Below, piece after piece: positions 1 through 9,033 of a stretch of 64,000 nt of DNA. Below the pieces are notes generated by a model. The model was not told the DNA's origin. It did not search any database and worked only from the letters and a program-made list of their open reading frames with translations. The position numbers and the translations under genes are program-made. The stretch is taken from positions 124,001-188,000 of the forward strand of contig NZ_JAENIL010000006.1 of NCBI RefSeq assembly GCF_016595505.1, in the 5' to 3' direction. Position 1 is the first letter of the stretch, and each line of letters opens with the position of its first letter. Source of the stretch: Pelagicoccus mobilis. GTDB lineage: Bacteria; Verrucomicrobiota; Verrucomicrobiia; Opitutales; Opitutaceae.

Positions 1-720
1 CCCGTATCCCGCAATCCGCTCCCTATGAAAACGTTTCCAAGCAGTAAGCAAAGAGGCGTTGTGAAGTCCAGGACACTTAACCGGAAACGGCACTTGCTCA
101 AAGTCCTGATACTCCTGACTCCAAACGCCCGTTCCCCACGCCGTATTCAGATTCTCAATCGTCTCGTAGCGTTCCTTCAACCACTCTTCCCATACTGGGC
201 GAACGCTGGGGCCGTAGTCCTCGGAAACGTCGCACTTGAACTCGTTGTCGATCTGCCAAGCGATCAGGGCAGGATGCGCACCCAAGGCCTTCGCCATTTC
301 AGTCACAATGATTCGACACCGTTCCCGCACGTAGGGATGTTCGATCGCAGCATGTTGGCGGCCTCCATGCGACATCACTCGCCCTTCCTGATCATGCAGC
401 GTACGATCAGCATGGCCATGCGTTAACCAAATGGGCGGCGTCGCAGTCGGAGTTCCCAACACTACGGCCAGCCCGAGCTCGAGGGCAATGTCCATGACCT
501 CCTCGAACAACGAAAAGTCGAATTCACCTTCTAACGGTTCCATCTTCGACCATGCGAATTCTCCGATTCGAACCACAGACAAACCTGCATCCCTTACACG
601 CTCAAGCTCCTCGCGCGGCGACTGCATTGGCCACAGTTCCGGATAATAAGCAGCGCCGTGCCACAAGATATCCATTGGTCCAGGAAATTCAGATTCACCG
701 TTCGTAGTCTTTTCGTTCAT
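1..720 (-). CDS. GH42 beta-galactosidase, N-terminal part (cut by window edge)
   Basis: The frame is open from an ATG at 720 to the left edge (240 codons), so the C-terminal half lies outside the window. The translation has the GH42 N-terminal barrel pattern: HGAAYYPELW near residue 21, VRIGEFAWSKMEP near 50, GTPTATPPIWL near 89, and WQIDNEF, whose Glu160 is the expected acid/base. No signal peptide is visible, so a cytoplasmic enzyme acting on imported galacto-oligosaccharides is likely. The GH172 gene ends 161 bp upstream on the same strand, and a shared regulatory motif lies 112 bp before the start. The nucleophile Glu would be in the missing part. Family assignment is firm; the exact linkage is unknown. 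Confidence 0.9.
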   Translation of the reverse strand, partial: MNEKTTNGESEFPGPMDILWHGAAYYPELWPMQSPREELERVRDAGLSVVRIGEFAWSKMEPLEGEFDFSLFEEVMDIALELGLAVVLGTPTATPPIWLTHGHADRTLHDQEGRVMSHGGRQHAAIEHPYVRERCRIIVTEMAKALGAHPALIAWQIDNEFKCDVSEDYGPSVRPVWEEWLKERYETIENLNTAWGTGVWSQEYQDFEQVPFPVKCPGLHNASLLTAWKRFHRERIAGYG

Positions 721-831
721 ACAAAATCAAATTCTAAAAGGGGTTCCGCTTCCTCATCGAGGAAGCCACAGGAGTGATGGTCTAAGATAATCTGCTGCGG
801 TCGCCCTCAGCGCCAACCGCCCACGCGGTGT

Positions 832-842
832 ACAAGTCTAAT
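832..842 (-). promoter_or_regulatory. Shared motif copy a, before GH42
   Basis: On the minus strand this reads ATTAGACTTGT, followed by ACACC. It lies 112 bp before the GH42 start. The core matches three other copies at similar distance from minus-strand starts. It may be an operator or activator site; its function is inferred only from recurrence and position. Confidence 0.5.
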
Positions 843-881
843 GGCTCTTCTTTCACTCACTAACATGAGGTCTCTGATCAT

Positions 882-2075
882 CTAATCGACTTCTAGATCG
901 TCTCGACCAGGCAGTGGGGGAAAGGCTACAGTCGGCAGACACTGGTACCAAAACGCAACCGACGAAATGTCATCCTGCAAATGCTTGAAGCGGCGATCTC
1001 TAGTCCAGCCTAAAGCCTGAATCGTAACCTTTATGTCCTCCTCAAAGCGTATCGGATCCTTCACGTGCCAACGGTACAGGCTGAAACGCGTATTCGCCTG
1101 GTACAAACCGTCCGGACGCTCCACATACGGCATTCCCGCATACGGTGTACAAAATTCCTGATACCGTTTTCGAGCTCGATTCTCGAAATTGTAGGAGCCG
1201 CAATAATAGTCCTCAGCCCCTGTTCCGCATATTGTTGGAAAACCCGTTGAGCCACCCACGACCTTGCCTTCCGACACTTCCGGATCCGCATCGCCATCGA
1301 GGTAGAATTTAATCTCCCCCTCGCCCCACCATCGATTGCTGTTTACCTGCCATGCCTGATAAGTCCCGACGTAGTGACCTCGTCCGACAACGCCATCCAG
1401 TATCGTGTAAACGTCACCTTTCGGAACAGGATTCGTGCGTCGAAACTGGGCATGGAAGTAGGCCGCATCCTCAGGAACCTCGGTCAAGACGTAGTCGATT
1501 TGATAAAACAAGTTCATCGACTCGCCATCTAAGTTCTCAATAGTCACCCGACATGACTCGCGAAAAGGCATCTCCCAGTAGCAATTGAACGCGTTCCCCG
1601 GATTTACGCACACCGCTGAAGAAGTCACTTGAGCAAAGACGGGATCCCTCGACTCGTCGCCCCAATTCACCGTATAGGCGCTTGCGAAGAAGTCGCCGAT
1701 CGGGCATTCTATCGACGGCGTGTCCTGGCCATCCCAATACACTCTCAATATCGTGCACCGATTCGTTCCGGTAGGAGTCATCCAGATATGCTGTATCGCC
1801 CCGGGACCTTCAATGGACGCGATTTCCAAAACTTCACCCGCTTCGATTTTCACGTACGGACGTGCCTTCCACCCTTGCCCCAACTCTCTTGCAGGGCTGG
1901 CGTCATCGCCCGTCGCTTCCAGATCAGGAAAAGCGCGGCCTCCTCCGCTTTTGCTCCCATCCGGATTCTCAGGAGAAATCGAGCGACTCCTTGCGGAGGA
2001 CAATCGCCAAAGATTTCCGAGGTCGACATTCAGGCCATTAAACGGGAGTTCACTCATAGCCAAAGAATGGGCCAA
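882..2075 (-). CDS. GH172 (DUF2961) family glycoside hydrolase
   Basis: A 397-residue protein with the DUF2961 fold signature: an N-terminal SPENPDG..GGGRAFPDLE segment, GPGAIQHIWMT near residue 90, and a conserved ICGTGAEDYYCGSYNF block near 280-295 containing the Glu that is catalytic in characterised members. DUF2961 proteins are the founders of GH172, which includes difructose-anhydride-forming alpha-fructofuranosidase and arabinan-active enzymes; the substrate here cannot be read from sequence. No export signal is obvious. A second in-frame ATG at 2057 is an alternative start. The gene is divergent from the esterase at 2258, with a shared intergenic promoter region, and precedes GH42 in the same direction. 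Confidence 0.85.
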   Translation of the reverse strand: MAHSLAMSELPFNGLNVDLGNLWRLSSARSRSISPENPDGSKSGGGRAFPDLEATGDDASPARELGQGWKARPYVKIEAGEVLEIASIEGPGAIQHIWMTPTGTNRCTILRVYWDGQDTPSIECPIGDFFASAYTVNWGDESRDPVFAQVTSSAVCVNPGNAFNCYWEMPFRESCRVTIENLDGESMNLFYQIDYVLTEVPEDAAYFHAQFRRTNPVPKGDVYTILDGVVGRGHYVGTYQAWQVNSNRWWGEGEIKFYLDGDADPEVSEGKVVGGSTGFPTICGTGAEDYYCGSYNFENRARKRYQEFCTPYAGMPYVERPDGLYQANTRFSLYRWHVKDPIRFEEDIKVTIQALGWTRDRRFKHLQDDISSVAFWYQCLPTVAFPPLPGRDDLEVD

Positions 2076-2257
2076 GCACCACTACCATTGCTGCCATTAA
2101 TAGCGTTTCCCTAGTAAAACGGGTCCACTTTATTCTCTCGTTTAACGTGTCCAGTGAATGAAGTGAGACTCCTCAATTGAATCGTACGAATTTCACGCTC
2201 AACTTTGACAGTACAGCTAAGCAACCCGTTTGGGTTCAATCTAAGAACAGTCGAACA

Positions 2258-3226
2258 ATGCCTTCCTCCATCCTAGAAGATATCCCCTTTGCCCCAAATT
2301 GCGTTCTCCCTGCCAATACCGAGAGCGAACTCCCTCGCCTACTGCAAGTATCGCATGCGAGAGAGCCCGAAGACTTCGAAAGCTTTTGGAAAGAAACCTA
2401 CCAACAAGCTCTGCAAGTAGACCCCAAACCTGCCCTCTCGCCGTCCAATCACAAACTCGAAGGCTTCGATACCTTCAATCTCACCTACACTTCCTATCAG
2501 GGAGCATCCATCAAGGGCTGGCTCGCCATTCCCACCGCCCACCCAATCCGACGCGGACTCGTTATTACTCACGGATATGGAGGGCGCGAACGCCCCGACA
2601 CCATTCCCCTGCTCCCGGATGCGGCAATGATCTTCCCTTGCCTACGCGAGTTGCCCATCTCCGTTCCCGAAATGAGCCTGGAACCTTGCCATCACGTTTT
2701 GAGAGGCATCGAGAGCCGAGGCACCTACATTCACCGGGGCTGCGTGGCCGACGTCTGGGTCGCTGTCACCGCGCTCGTTCAACTTGCGCCTCAGTCGGAA
2801 GGTCGTATCGATTATGTGGGCACATCTTTCGGCGGAGGCATCGGAGCGCTCGCCCTCCCATGGGACGACAGACTTCAAAGCGGCGTGCTAGGAGTCCCGA
2901 GCTTCGGGAACAATCCTGTTCGGCTCGCAATCCCCTGCGGTGGCAGCGGAGCCTTTGTTCAAAAATACGTTCATGACCATCCGGAAGCGCTCGAAGTGCT
3001 CGCTTATTACGACTCAAGTGTCTCGGCGACCTATACTAAAAAACCGGTCCTAGTCGAGTGCGCTTTGAAGGATGAAGTCGTCCCTCCGGAAAGCCAGTTT
3101 TCCGTATTCAACTCCCTCAAGGGACCTCGACAGCTTTTCCTCCGCCAACGGAGCCATTGCGAGTATCCAGATCTTGAGCGCGAGAACAAGAGTTTGCTCG
3201 GGGCAATCCGCGAGTTCTTCGCCTAG
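2258..3226 (+). CDS. AXE1/CE7-like acetyl esterase
   Basis: An alpha/beta hydrolase of 322 residues from the ATG at 2258. The open frame extends upstream to a TTG at 2177, but the family normally starts close to the MPSSILEDIP segment, so I prefer the ATG. The nucleophile elbow GTSFGGG (Ser190), LKDEVVPP (Asp272) and RSHCEYPD (His300, with the family's H-x-E) form the triad. The RGQ motif typical of CE7 is replaced by LRELPIS near residue 129. Such enzymes remove acetyl groups from xylo- or other oligosaccharides, usually in the cytoplasm; no signal peptide is seen. The stop codon overlaps the stop of the convergent symporter in a CTAG tetramer. Confidence 0.8.
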   Translation: MPSSILEDIPFAPNCVLPANTESELPRLLQVSHAREPEDFESFWKETYQQALQVDPKPALSPSNHKLEGFDTFNLTYTSYQGASIKGWLAIPTAHPIRRGLVITHGYGGRERPDTIPLLPDAAMIFPCLRELPISVPEMSLEPCHHVLRGIESRGTYIHRGCVADVWVAVTALVQLAPQSEGRIDYVGTSFGGGIGALALPWDDRLQSGVLGVPSFGNNPVRLAIPCGGSGAFVQKYVHDHPEALEVLAYYDSSVSATYTKKPVLVECALKDEVVPPESQFSVFNSLKGPRQLFLRQRSHCEYPDLERENKSLLGAIREFFA

Positions 3227-4968
3227 GACTTCCCCCGCTTTCCTTTGGCAAGCCAAAGCAGCAGGCAACCGACCGCCATCACGAAGCCTGAAACGAACAG
3301 CACGTTCAAGCGTCCGCTCGTTTCATTCGGCACCAACAACAGCAGGAGGATAAAGCCTCCCCCAACGACTGAAACGTTCCCCATCATGCGATACTGGGAA
3401 TAGTCTCGATTCTCTCCAACTTCCTGCTGATAGTCGATCGGCGTCTTCATCTTAACGAAAAAAGCCTCTATCCGATTCTTATAGTCGTCGCTGCTCCATG
3501 AATACATGAGACGGCTGATCACCGCCCCAATGGATCCCGCAACGATCACTCCAAGGATCCGATCGTGATAGCTCCACGGCGAATCAAAGAAAGCACCTGC
3601 GATTTGCGACCAAATCGGCGGCAACAACGAACACCCCATAATGAAGAAGAAGGACCAACGGGGAAGCTTCTTAACGAACATTCCAAAAAACAAGGGCATT
3701 CCGATAGGCAGGCCAATGATCGAGGAGACGATCAGAAATACGTCAAACAACTCCAAGCCCGGATACAGTGACAACGCAAGCGCTACGCCAATGATGATGC
3801 AACCAAGGCAGACAGTCACGAGCTTACAGGCAAGCATCGTCCCTCTTTCTCCTAACTCTGGCCATCCGCAACGTCTCCACAATGCTGGAAAGAAGTTTCG
3901 CACAATCGTTCCAGTCATTCCATTGAGCCCAGAATCCATGCTACTCATGGTCGCCGCGAACATCGCCACCATCAAAATCCCCAGTAGCCCATTCGGCAGG
4001 AGCTTCATCGCGATAACCGCGTAAGCGGATTCCGAAGGGGTCTTTAACGCCATCCCTGCGACTTCGTCCGCATACAAAAAGCGGGCAACAATCGGGGGAA
4101 TGAAAAAGACGACGATATTGAACAATCCCGCGAATACCGTAAACCAAGCAGCCTTCTTCGCCTCGCGACCATCCTTAACGGAAAGGTAGCGTCCAGCATA
4201 ACTAAGGCTAACAACGCTCATCGTCATCGAAAGAAAGACCGCGACGATCCAACGCCAGCCAAAACGGTCGCCCGAGAATTGTCCAGGGTCCTTCACGAAC
4301 TTGAAATCAGCCGCGATATCGGGAGCGCTAAAATAGGAAGTAAAGCCCTCCCAGCCGCCGACTGCCTTCCACGATAGCCAGGCCACCAAGATGCTGATCG
4401 GAATCAGGATCAAGCCTTGAAAGAAATCCGTCGCCATCACAGCCCATCTGCCCCCAAAGGTGGAATAGGTCATCACCACGATACCAATCACCACAATGGT
4501 CGGCATCACCGGCACTCCAAAAACCGAGCTGCAAAAAATGGCCAGTCCAAGCAGCATCACGCCCCCAGATATCGGATACAGAAAAATCCCGACGATCACC
4601 GAGAAGTGTTCCACTTCCGGTCCAAAACGCTCTCGGTATAAATCAGCCACCGTCAAAGCTCTCGTCTGACGACACCATGCCGCCAGAAACAGGCCGCAAA
4701 TCACTCCGCCCACTACGCTTCCCAAATAGACGACAACAGGTGTGTACCCCGCTTGAAAAGCGGCGCCCGCATTGCCCACGAACGTGTTCGTGCTCACGCT
4801 CGCCATCATGATGGACATACCGACCATCCACCAGGTCCCCTGGCCTCCTCCTCTCACATAGTCGCTGAGGTTCCGGTTGAATCGGGCGAACACGAAACCG
4901 ATGCCAAGCAGGAAAGTTAAGTAAATGCCAATCGTGAGGTATTCCAGACTATGATCCATAGCGTTCAA
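3223..4968 (-). CDS. SSS-family sodium:solute symporter
   Basis: A 581-residue polytopic membrane protein with the sodium:solute symporter architecture (about 13-14 hydrophobic helices). It begins with YLTIGIYLTFLLGIGF, then SMSVSTNTFVG-like helix 1/2 residues (MMASVSTNTFVGNAG near 55-70) and AATMSSMDSGLNGMTG near 338, the conserved sodium-site helix. The last third is hydrophilic then hydrophobic, with a soluble loop near 480-530. It probably imports a monosaccharide or small glycoside across the inner membrane with sodium. It lies 36 bp downstream of the GH5 gene on the same strand, suggesting an operon in which GH5 and transporter share a substrate. Confidence 0.9.
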   Translation of the reverse strand: MNAMDHSLEYLTIGIYLTFLLGIGFVFARFNRNLSDYVRGGGQGTWWMVGMSIMMASVSTNTFVGNAGAAFQAGYTPVVVYLGSVVGGVICGLFLAAWCRQTRALTVADLYRERFGPEVEHFSVIVGIFLYPISGGVMLLGLAIFCSSVFGVPVMPTIVVIGIVVMTYSTFGGRWAVMATDFFQGLILIPISILVAWLSWKAVGGWEGFTSYFSAPDIAADFKFVKDPGQFSGDRFGWRWIVAVFLSMTMSVVSLSYAGRYLSVKDGREAKKAAWFTVFAGLFNIVVFFIPPIVARFLYADEVAGMALKTPSESAYAVIAMKLLPNGLLGILMVAMFAATMSSMDSGLNGMTGTIVRNFFPALWRRCGWPELGERGTMLACKLVTVCLGCIIIGVALALSLYPGLELFDVFLIVSSIIGLPIGMPLFFGMFVKKLPRWSFFFIMGCSLLPPIWSQIAGAFFDSPWSYHDRILGVIVAGSIGAVISRLMYSWSSDDYKNRIEAFFVKMKTPIDYQQEVGENRDYSQYRMMGNVSVVGGGFILLLLLVPNETSGRLNVLFVSGFVMAVGCLLLWLAKGKRGKS

Positions 4969-5004
4969 AACTGTATTTATCCATAAACTACTGACGCAAC
5001 GTTC

Positions 5005-6108
5005 CTATCCATTTTTTAGAAGCTCAAGCATTCGCCGATCCAAACGCATCCCCTTGAAATCCTCGTATGCCACGTCTTTGCGTTCGCTATCGAGCACTCC
5101 AAAAGGACCTCTCAATTCCCATAGAGCCCATCCCAACTCCGCTTCGCGAAACGAATCCAAGGCACCTGACAACCATTCTAAGGAGACCCCATGCGGCGTC
5201 TCGTTAAATACTCCAAATTCTCCCACATGAACACGGCCACTCACTCGTTGCTCATCTGCCCAAACTCGCATTCGACGGCGAAAACGCGCCGCATCCCACA
5301 CGCTGGCATTAGATTCGTCAGGAATTGAAAACTCAGTTCCCGAGCCATAAAACAGGTCGGCGAATTTCGCACGTGCTTCCCAATCCTCATCCGTATCCGG
5401 ATTCCAAGGCCAATCCGGAGCTTCACTCGTCCAATCGATCTCGATAAAAGGAGCTCTCCAGTGGGTAACAGCGAGTGGCGAGTACAAGTGGGCGCTTTGC
5501 CATACAAATGGGTCGTCAATCCGACCGACAGGCAGGCTTCCCCAAGCCCCGCCTTCCACTAGAACAACTCGTTCCGGACTCACCTCCCGGATCACCGCCA
5601 AAGCCTGCTCGTAGACTCTCCGCCATTCCGCTAAACTCACGAAGCGAGAGCTTCCTGGTGCATGGAAGGCTGGCTCGTTTAGGAGATCGAAGCTCACTCC
5701 GTCACCAACATCTTGATACCTCTCAGCAAAGTGACGCCAGTGATAGCAAAAAGCTTCCAGGGCTTCATCGTCAGTCCACAGGCAAAAAGGTTCCTCTACG
5801 GACCTGTTCACCGAGTAGCCCGGGGCACGATGAAAATTAAGACTCACATGGATTCCATATTCCTGCCCCCATGCGACAGCCTGATCGATTTCCTTTAGAC
5901 ACCCTTCGTCCAACGCCGTCCAATTCTCAGGACTCGACCAACAATGATAGCTCATGGGCAAGCGGACAAAGTCGAAGCCCCACTCCGCCATCAATTCGAA
6001 GTCTTCCTCGCGAAACGGATCGTTCCGCAAGGTCGCGTTGAACTTTTCCTGCAAATTGAAGCCTCGAGCTCTCGCTCTCCCTGAAAGCCTATTTCCCGTA
6101 TGATTCAT
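5005..6108 (-). CDS. GH5-family glycosidase (cellulase-like, clan GH-A)
   Basis: A 367-residue TIM-barrel enzyme without signal peptide. Visible GH5 landmarks are RLPMSYHCW near 49, SLNFHRAPGYSVN near 89-101, FDLLNEP with acid/base Glu145, and VHVGEFGVF with nucleophile Glu297. Length and spacing are normal for a single-domain GH5. The absence of an export signal suggests hydrolysis of imported oligosaccharides. The partner symporter follows after 36 bp. A rho-independent terminator at 6265-6288 separates it from the upstream receptor gene, so it must have its own promoter in 6109-6260. No Shine-Dalgarno sequence precedes the ATG. Confidence 0.88.
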   Translation of the reverse strand: MNHTGNRLSGRARARGFNLQEKFNATLRNDPFREEDFELMAEWGFDFVRLPMSYHCWSSPENWTALDEGCLKEIDQAVAWGQEYGIHVSLNFHRAPGYSVNRSVEEPFCLWTDDEALEAFCYHWRHFAERYQDVGDGVSFDLLNEPAFHAPGSSRFVSLAEWRRVYEQALAVIREVSPERVVLVEGGAWGSLPVGRIDDPFVWQSAHLYSPLAVTHWRAPFIEIDWTSEAPDWPWNPDTDEDWEARAKFADLFYGSGTEFSIPDESNASVWDAARFRRRMRVWADEQRVSGRVHVGEFGVFNETPHGVSLEWLSGALDSFREAELGWALWELRGPFGVLDSERKDVAYEDFKGMRLDRRMLELLKNG

Positions 6109-6259
6109 GAGCTAATTTAAAGATTATGGGAGCATTCCACTTCTTGTCCAACGCGACGAACTACACGCAACTGAACGCGTCCACCTCGCACAGGAAAGCA
6201 GAACGGTACGACAAACCTAGTTCTGGTATCCTGACTTCTACTACGCATTGACTAGAAGG

Positions 6260-6288
6260 AAAAAGAACCCCGCCCGAAGGCGGGGTTC
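6260..6288 (-). terminator. Rho-independent terminator of the TonB receptor gene
   Basis: A perfect 10-bp GC-rich stem (GAACCCCGCC / GGCGGGGTTC) closes a CGAA tetraloop. On the minus strand it is followed by TTTTT (6264-6260). It lies about 30 bp after the receptor stop codon. Confidence 0.9.
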
Positions 6289-6319
6289 GTAAGTTGAATT
6301 CAAATATCTGAGCTACTTC

Positions 6320-8473
6320 CTAAAATTCCCACTCGGTAGAGAAGATAAAGTTACGCTCACGACCGTAAGTAAACGCATCTCTGAAGTGAATTTCATCAAA
6401 TATATTGTTCACTTTGAGACGGAATGAAAGCCCCTTCTCTTCCGGATTTGGATCATAGGCAAACGACAGATCCGAAACCGTATACGCGTCATGATGGAGC
6501 GTATTGACTGTTTGCTCCATTGGACGCTCTCCCACGTATCGAATGCCGCCGCCGAAGCTGAAGCCTGCCAGGTTCCCGTCTGAGAACTCTTTCTTGATCC
6601 ACAGCGAGCCCTGGTTCTTAGCTACGTCTGCACGGCGCAAGCCTTCAAGGCTTGGATTCTGTGGATTGTCCTTGAGTTTCGGATCCGCATTGGCATAGGC
6701 GAAAATCAAGCTGACGCCGTTACCCAGCACTGCTGTCACGTCGACCTCGAAGCCTTTCGACTCCTCGACACCAGACTGAGCCCAACCTTGCAAGGCATTG
6801 CCATCATCGTCAAAAATCACGTTACCGTTGGAGTCGGTCGCGGAAACGAACTGCAGGATGTTGGTTCGTTGGATATCGAACAATGAGAAGGTGGCCCACC
6901 AGTTTCCATCTGGAGACTGATACTTGATCCCGAGGTCAAGGCCTTCACCCACTTGAGGGCTAGGAAGGAAAGTATCGCCAAACGGATCGGTTCGCGACCC
7001 ACCTTGCGGCAGGAAGGACTCACTGTAGCTAAGAAATATGCTTGTTGTTTCAGACGCATCGAAGATGACGCCCGCTTGAGGCGAAGTCTGGCTATCACCA
7101 GTAGTCGTTCCACCGGCCGGACGGGTCTCGTATTCATCGTAGCGTAGACCCAGCAAAGCATTCAATCGGCCGCCCATCATCTCTAGCTGGTTAACGGTGT
7201 AGGCTGATTTATTGTACGTAGGAACGTCATACGAATAACGGCTGAAGTAGTCGTCCGGGAAGCTAGGTCCAGGTGAACGGTCCCAATTTTCCCAATCCAG
7301 CAGGCTCGCCGATGGATTGTTCTGACGCCAGGCACCACCGGTCGCATTCCACGCGCTGTATTCAGCTCCAACAAGAGTCGAGAGACTGATTCCCTCGCTT
7401 AGCTGCCCCTTGTAGTTCAGATCCCACTGAGCGAACAATTCGTCATTCTGATCCATGACCAAGTCGACGCGACGGCTAACCATCGAAACGCTATCCCAGA
7501 TATAGCCAGAACCAGTAACTCGATTCTCCTTCTCGCGCTCCGTATTGCTCAAAGCAATACGCGTATTCCAATTGTCGTTAAAACGATGCAGGAACTCGCC
7601 TCCAAAGACCGTCAATTGCTCATCATAGTAGTCATCCGCATTGCGAATATTGAAGAACAGTGGTAAATCTGTGTACAAGCCCACCCCCGGGATAAAGGGC
7701 TGATTGCCACGAATGCCATTCACGTTCTTCTCGGAGAACTCGTATTCGAGAATGAACGTTGAATTCTCGCTCGGATAAAAAGCAAAAACGGGATTAACCA
7801 CATTCTTTGCGATCAGTTCATCCGCGTAACTGGTCCCTTCCTCGCCGAAAGCGCCCGAAACGCGAAACCCTACTTTCTCGCCTAGAGGATTGTTGACGTC
7901 AAATTGAACGCGCTTCAAGTCGTCGGATCCAAAACGGAAATCGACGCTTCCCCCCTTCTCCGAAAACGGACGTTTCGTAAGATAGTTGACGACTCCACCC
8001 GGCTCGATTTGCCCGTAAAGCAAGGAAGCTGGCCCCTTGATCACCTCGACGCGATCCACCGTGGCCGTATCGACAAAACGTAGACGACGAACGCCGTTAC
8101 GTACAGTGTAGGAGGTAGGAAGTCCGCGTATCGAAAAGTTGGAGTTGTCTCCATCGAACGATCCGCCCGTGATGCCACTCTTCACGTTAGAAGAGTAGAG
8201 GACAACATCATGCAAATCGTTGGCCACGGTGTCTTCGATAAACTCCTTGGTCACGATGTTCATCGCCATGGGAAGATCTTTCAGGCTGACATTAGTGCGT
8301 GTTGCGCCGATAGATTTAACACCGACATATCCGCGATCGCTTGAAGCATCTACGACAAAGGGTGAGAGCTCATATACGTCTTCGTTTTCTTCCGCTACAA
8401 GACTCGAAGGGGCTAAAAGCATCTGCAGAGCGAGGCCAGCAGCTGCTGTTGAGGTATATTTTAGATATTTCAT
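6320..8473 (-). CDS. TonB-dependent outer-membrane receptor
   Basis: A 717-residue outer-membrane barrel protein. A signal peptide (about residues 1-27) is followed by VYELSPFVVDASSDRGYVG, a mature N-terminus typical of Opitutales receptors. The plug domain spans roughly 55-170 and shows NFSIRGLPTSYTVRNGVRR and VDRVEVIKGPASLLYGQIEPGG; the beta-barrel ends with an aromatic C-terminus (NFIFSTEWEF). The plug resembles siderophore-type receptors, but this subtype is widely used for oligosaccharides in the lineage, and the glycosidase context favours a glycan substrate. A shared regulatory motif lies 102 bp upstream; a strong terminator follows the stop. Confidence 0.92.
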   Translation of the reverse strand: MKYLKYTSTAAAGLALQMLLAPSSLVAEENEDVYELSPFVVDASSDRGYVGVKSIGATRTNVSLKDLPMAMNIVTKEFIEDTVANDLHDVVLYSSNVKSGITGGSFDGDNSNFSIRGLPTSYTVRNGVRRLRFVDTATVDRVEVIKGPASLLYGQIEPGGVVNYLTKRPFSEKGGSVDFRFGSDDLKRVQFDVNNPLGEKVGFRVSGAFGEEGTSYADELIAKNVVNPVFAFYPSENSTFILEYEFSEKNVNGIRGNQPFIPGVGLYTDLPLFFNIRNADDYYDEQLTVFGGEFLHRFNDNWNTRIALSNTEREKENRVTGSGYIWDSVSMVSRRVDLVMDQNDELFAQWDLNYKGQLSEGISLSTLVGAEYSAWNATGGAWRQNNPSASLLDWENWDRSPGPSFPDDYFSRYSYDVPTYNKSAYTVNQLEMMGGRLNALLGLRYDEYETRPAGGTTTGDSQTSPQAGVIFDASETTSIFLSYSESFLPQGGSRTDPFGDTFLPSPQVGEGLDLGIKYQSPDGNWWATFSLFDIQRTNILQFVSATDSNGNVIFDDDGNALQGWAQSGVEESKGFEVDVTAVLGNGVSLIFAYANADPKLKDNPQNPSLEGLRRADVAKNQGSLWIKKEFSDGNLAGFSFGGGIRYVGERPMEQTVNTLHHDAYTVSDLSFAYDPNPEEKGLSFRLKVNNIFDEIHFRDAFTYGRERNFIFSTEWEF

Positions 8474-8574
8474 TTCAGGATAGTTTGTAATCTCCGGGGT
8501 TCAAATACGCGAAGTGCATCGCGACTCCTACCTTCATCTTCCCCCTCGATTCCCTCAAACCTACTGTCTTGTAA

Positions 8575-8585
8575 ACTAGTCAAAC
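8575..8585 (-). promoter_or_regulatory. Shared motif copy d, before TonB receptor
   Basis: Minus strand reads GTTTGACTAGT followed by TTACAAG, one mismatch to the core of the other copies. It is 102 bp before the receptor start. GTAAAC (8571-8576) and GTTTAC (8593-8598) flank it as an inverted pair. The remaining sequence between 8474 and 8789 holds no gene that I can support. Confidence 0.45.
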
Positions 8586-8789
8586 GCCTTACGTTTACGA
8601 CACCTCGCATCACTATTTTACGTTCACTCGGTCCAACCGGCATAAAACCTAAATGCGACGATTGCTAACCTCTTGAAAAGCACGAAAGCTTAGCCCTAGC
8701 CTCAATCGGACGAATTCCAAAGCAATCGTACGATTTAAAAACCATGAAGTGACAAACAAGTGAGTCTCCCTAAGTGCCCAACAATGTAG

Positions 8790-9020
8790 TCACAGCTCAA
8801 ATACTTTTCGCAATGCTACCGTACATGGGCTATCGTCCTGATTGACCTCCATCAATGGGGCCATGAACTTCCACCACCGCTTGCACACTTCTGTCCGGGC
8901 AATCGATTCCCTCGCTTCGATATGTTCAATCTCCGCAATAGCGAACAAGGTGCCATCCGCTTCATCCAGGAAAATAGAATAGGAACGCATCGCATGTCCC
9001 CAAACATGCGATGCGAGAGC
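8790..9020 (-). pseudogene. rhaM: L-rhamnose mutarotase remnant, N-terminus missing
   Basis: The C-terminal two thirds of RhaM is plain: RSYSIFLDEADGTLFAIAEI, then EVCKRWWKFMAPLM and NQDDSP, matching the E. coli enzyme's NYAIYLD, DVCQRWWKYM and NPDNSP. Intact RhaM is about 104 residues. Here the matching frame begins at a TGA (9021-9023) and lacks the first 25-30 residues, including the N-terminal catalytic His. An ATG at 8990 could start a 66-residue product, but this would lack that part. The upstream break falls within 20 bp of the stop of the giant secreted gene, suggesting a rearrangement joint. RhaM converts beta- to alpha-L-rhamnose; the remnant is unlikely to be active. Confidence 0.75.
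8986..9015. terminator. Perfect 12-bp hairpin after giant gene 1
   Basis: CGCATCGCATGT (8986-8997) and ACATGCGATGCG (9004-9015) pair perfectly around a 6-nt loop. It begins 19 bp past the stop of the 2248-residue gene and could end its transcript or protect its 3' end. There is no strong T-run, so a terminator role is tentative. A second inverted repeat (9020-9029 / 9045-9054) spans the stop codon itself. Confidence 0.5.
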
Positions 9021-9033
9021 TCACGGATCACCC

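Noticed and set aside
6143-6153. CGTTGGACAAG before GH5 as a sixth copy of the shared motif
   Set aside because: Only the left half matches, and it is 35 bp from the start rather than 102-126 bp.
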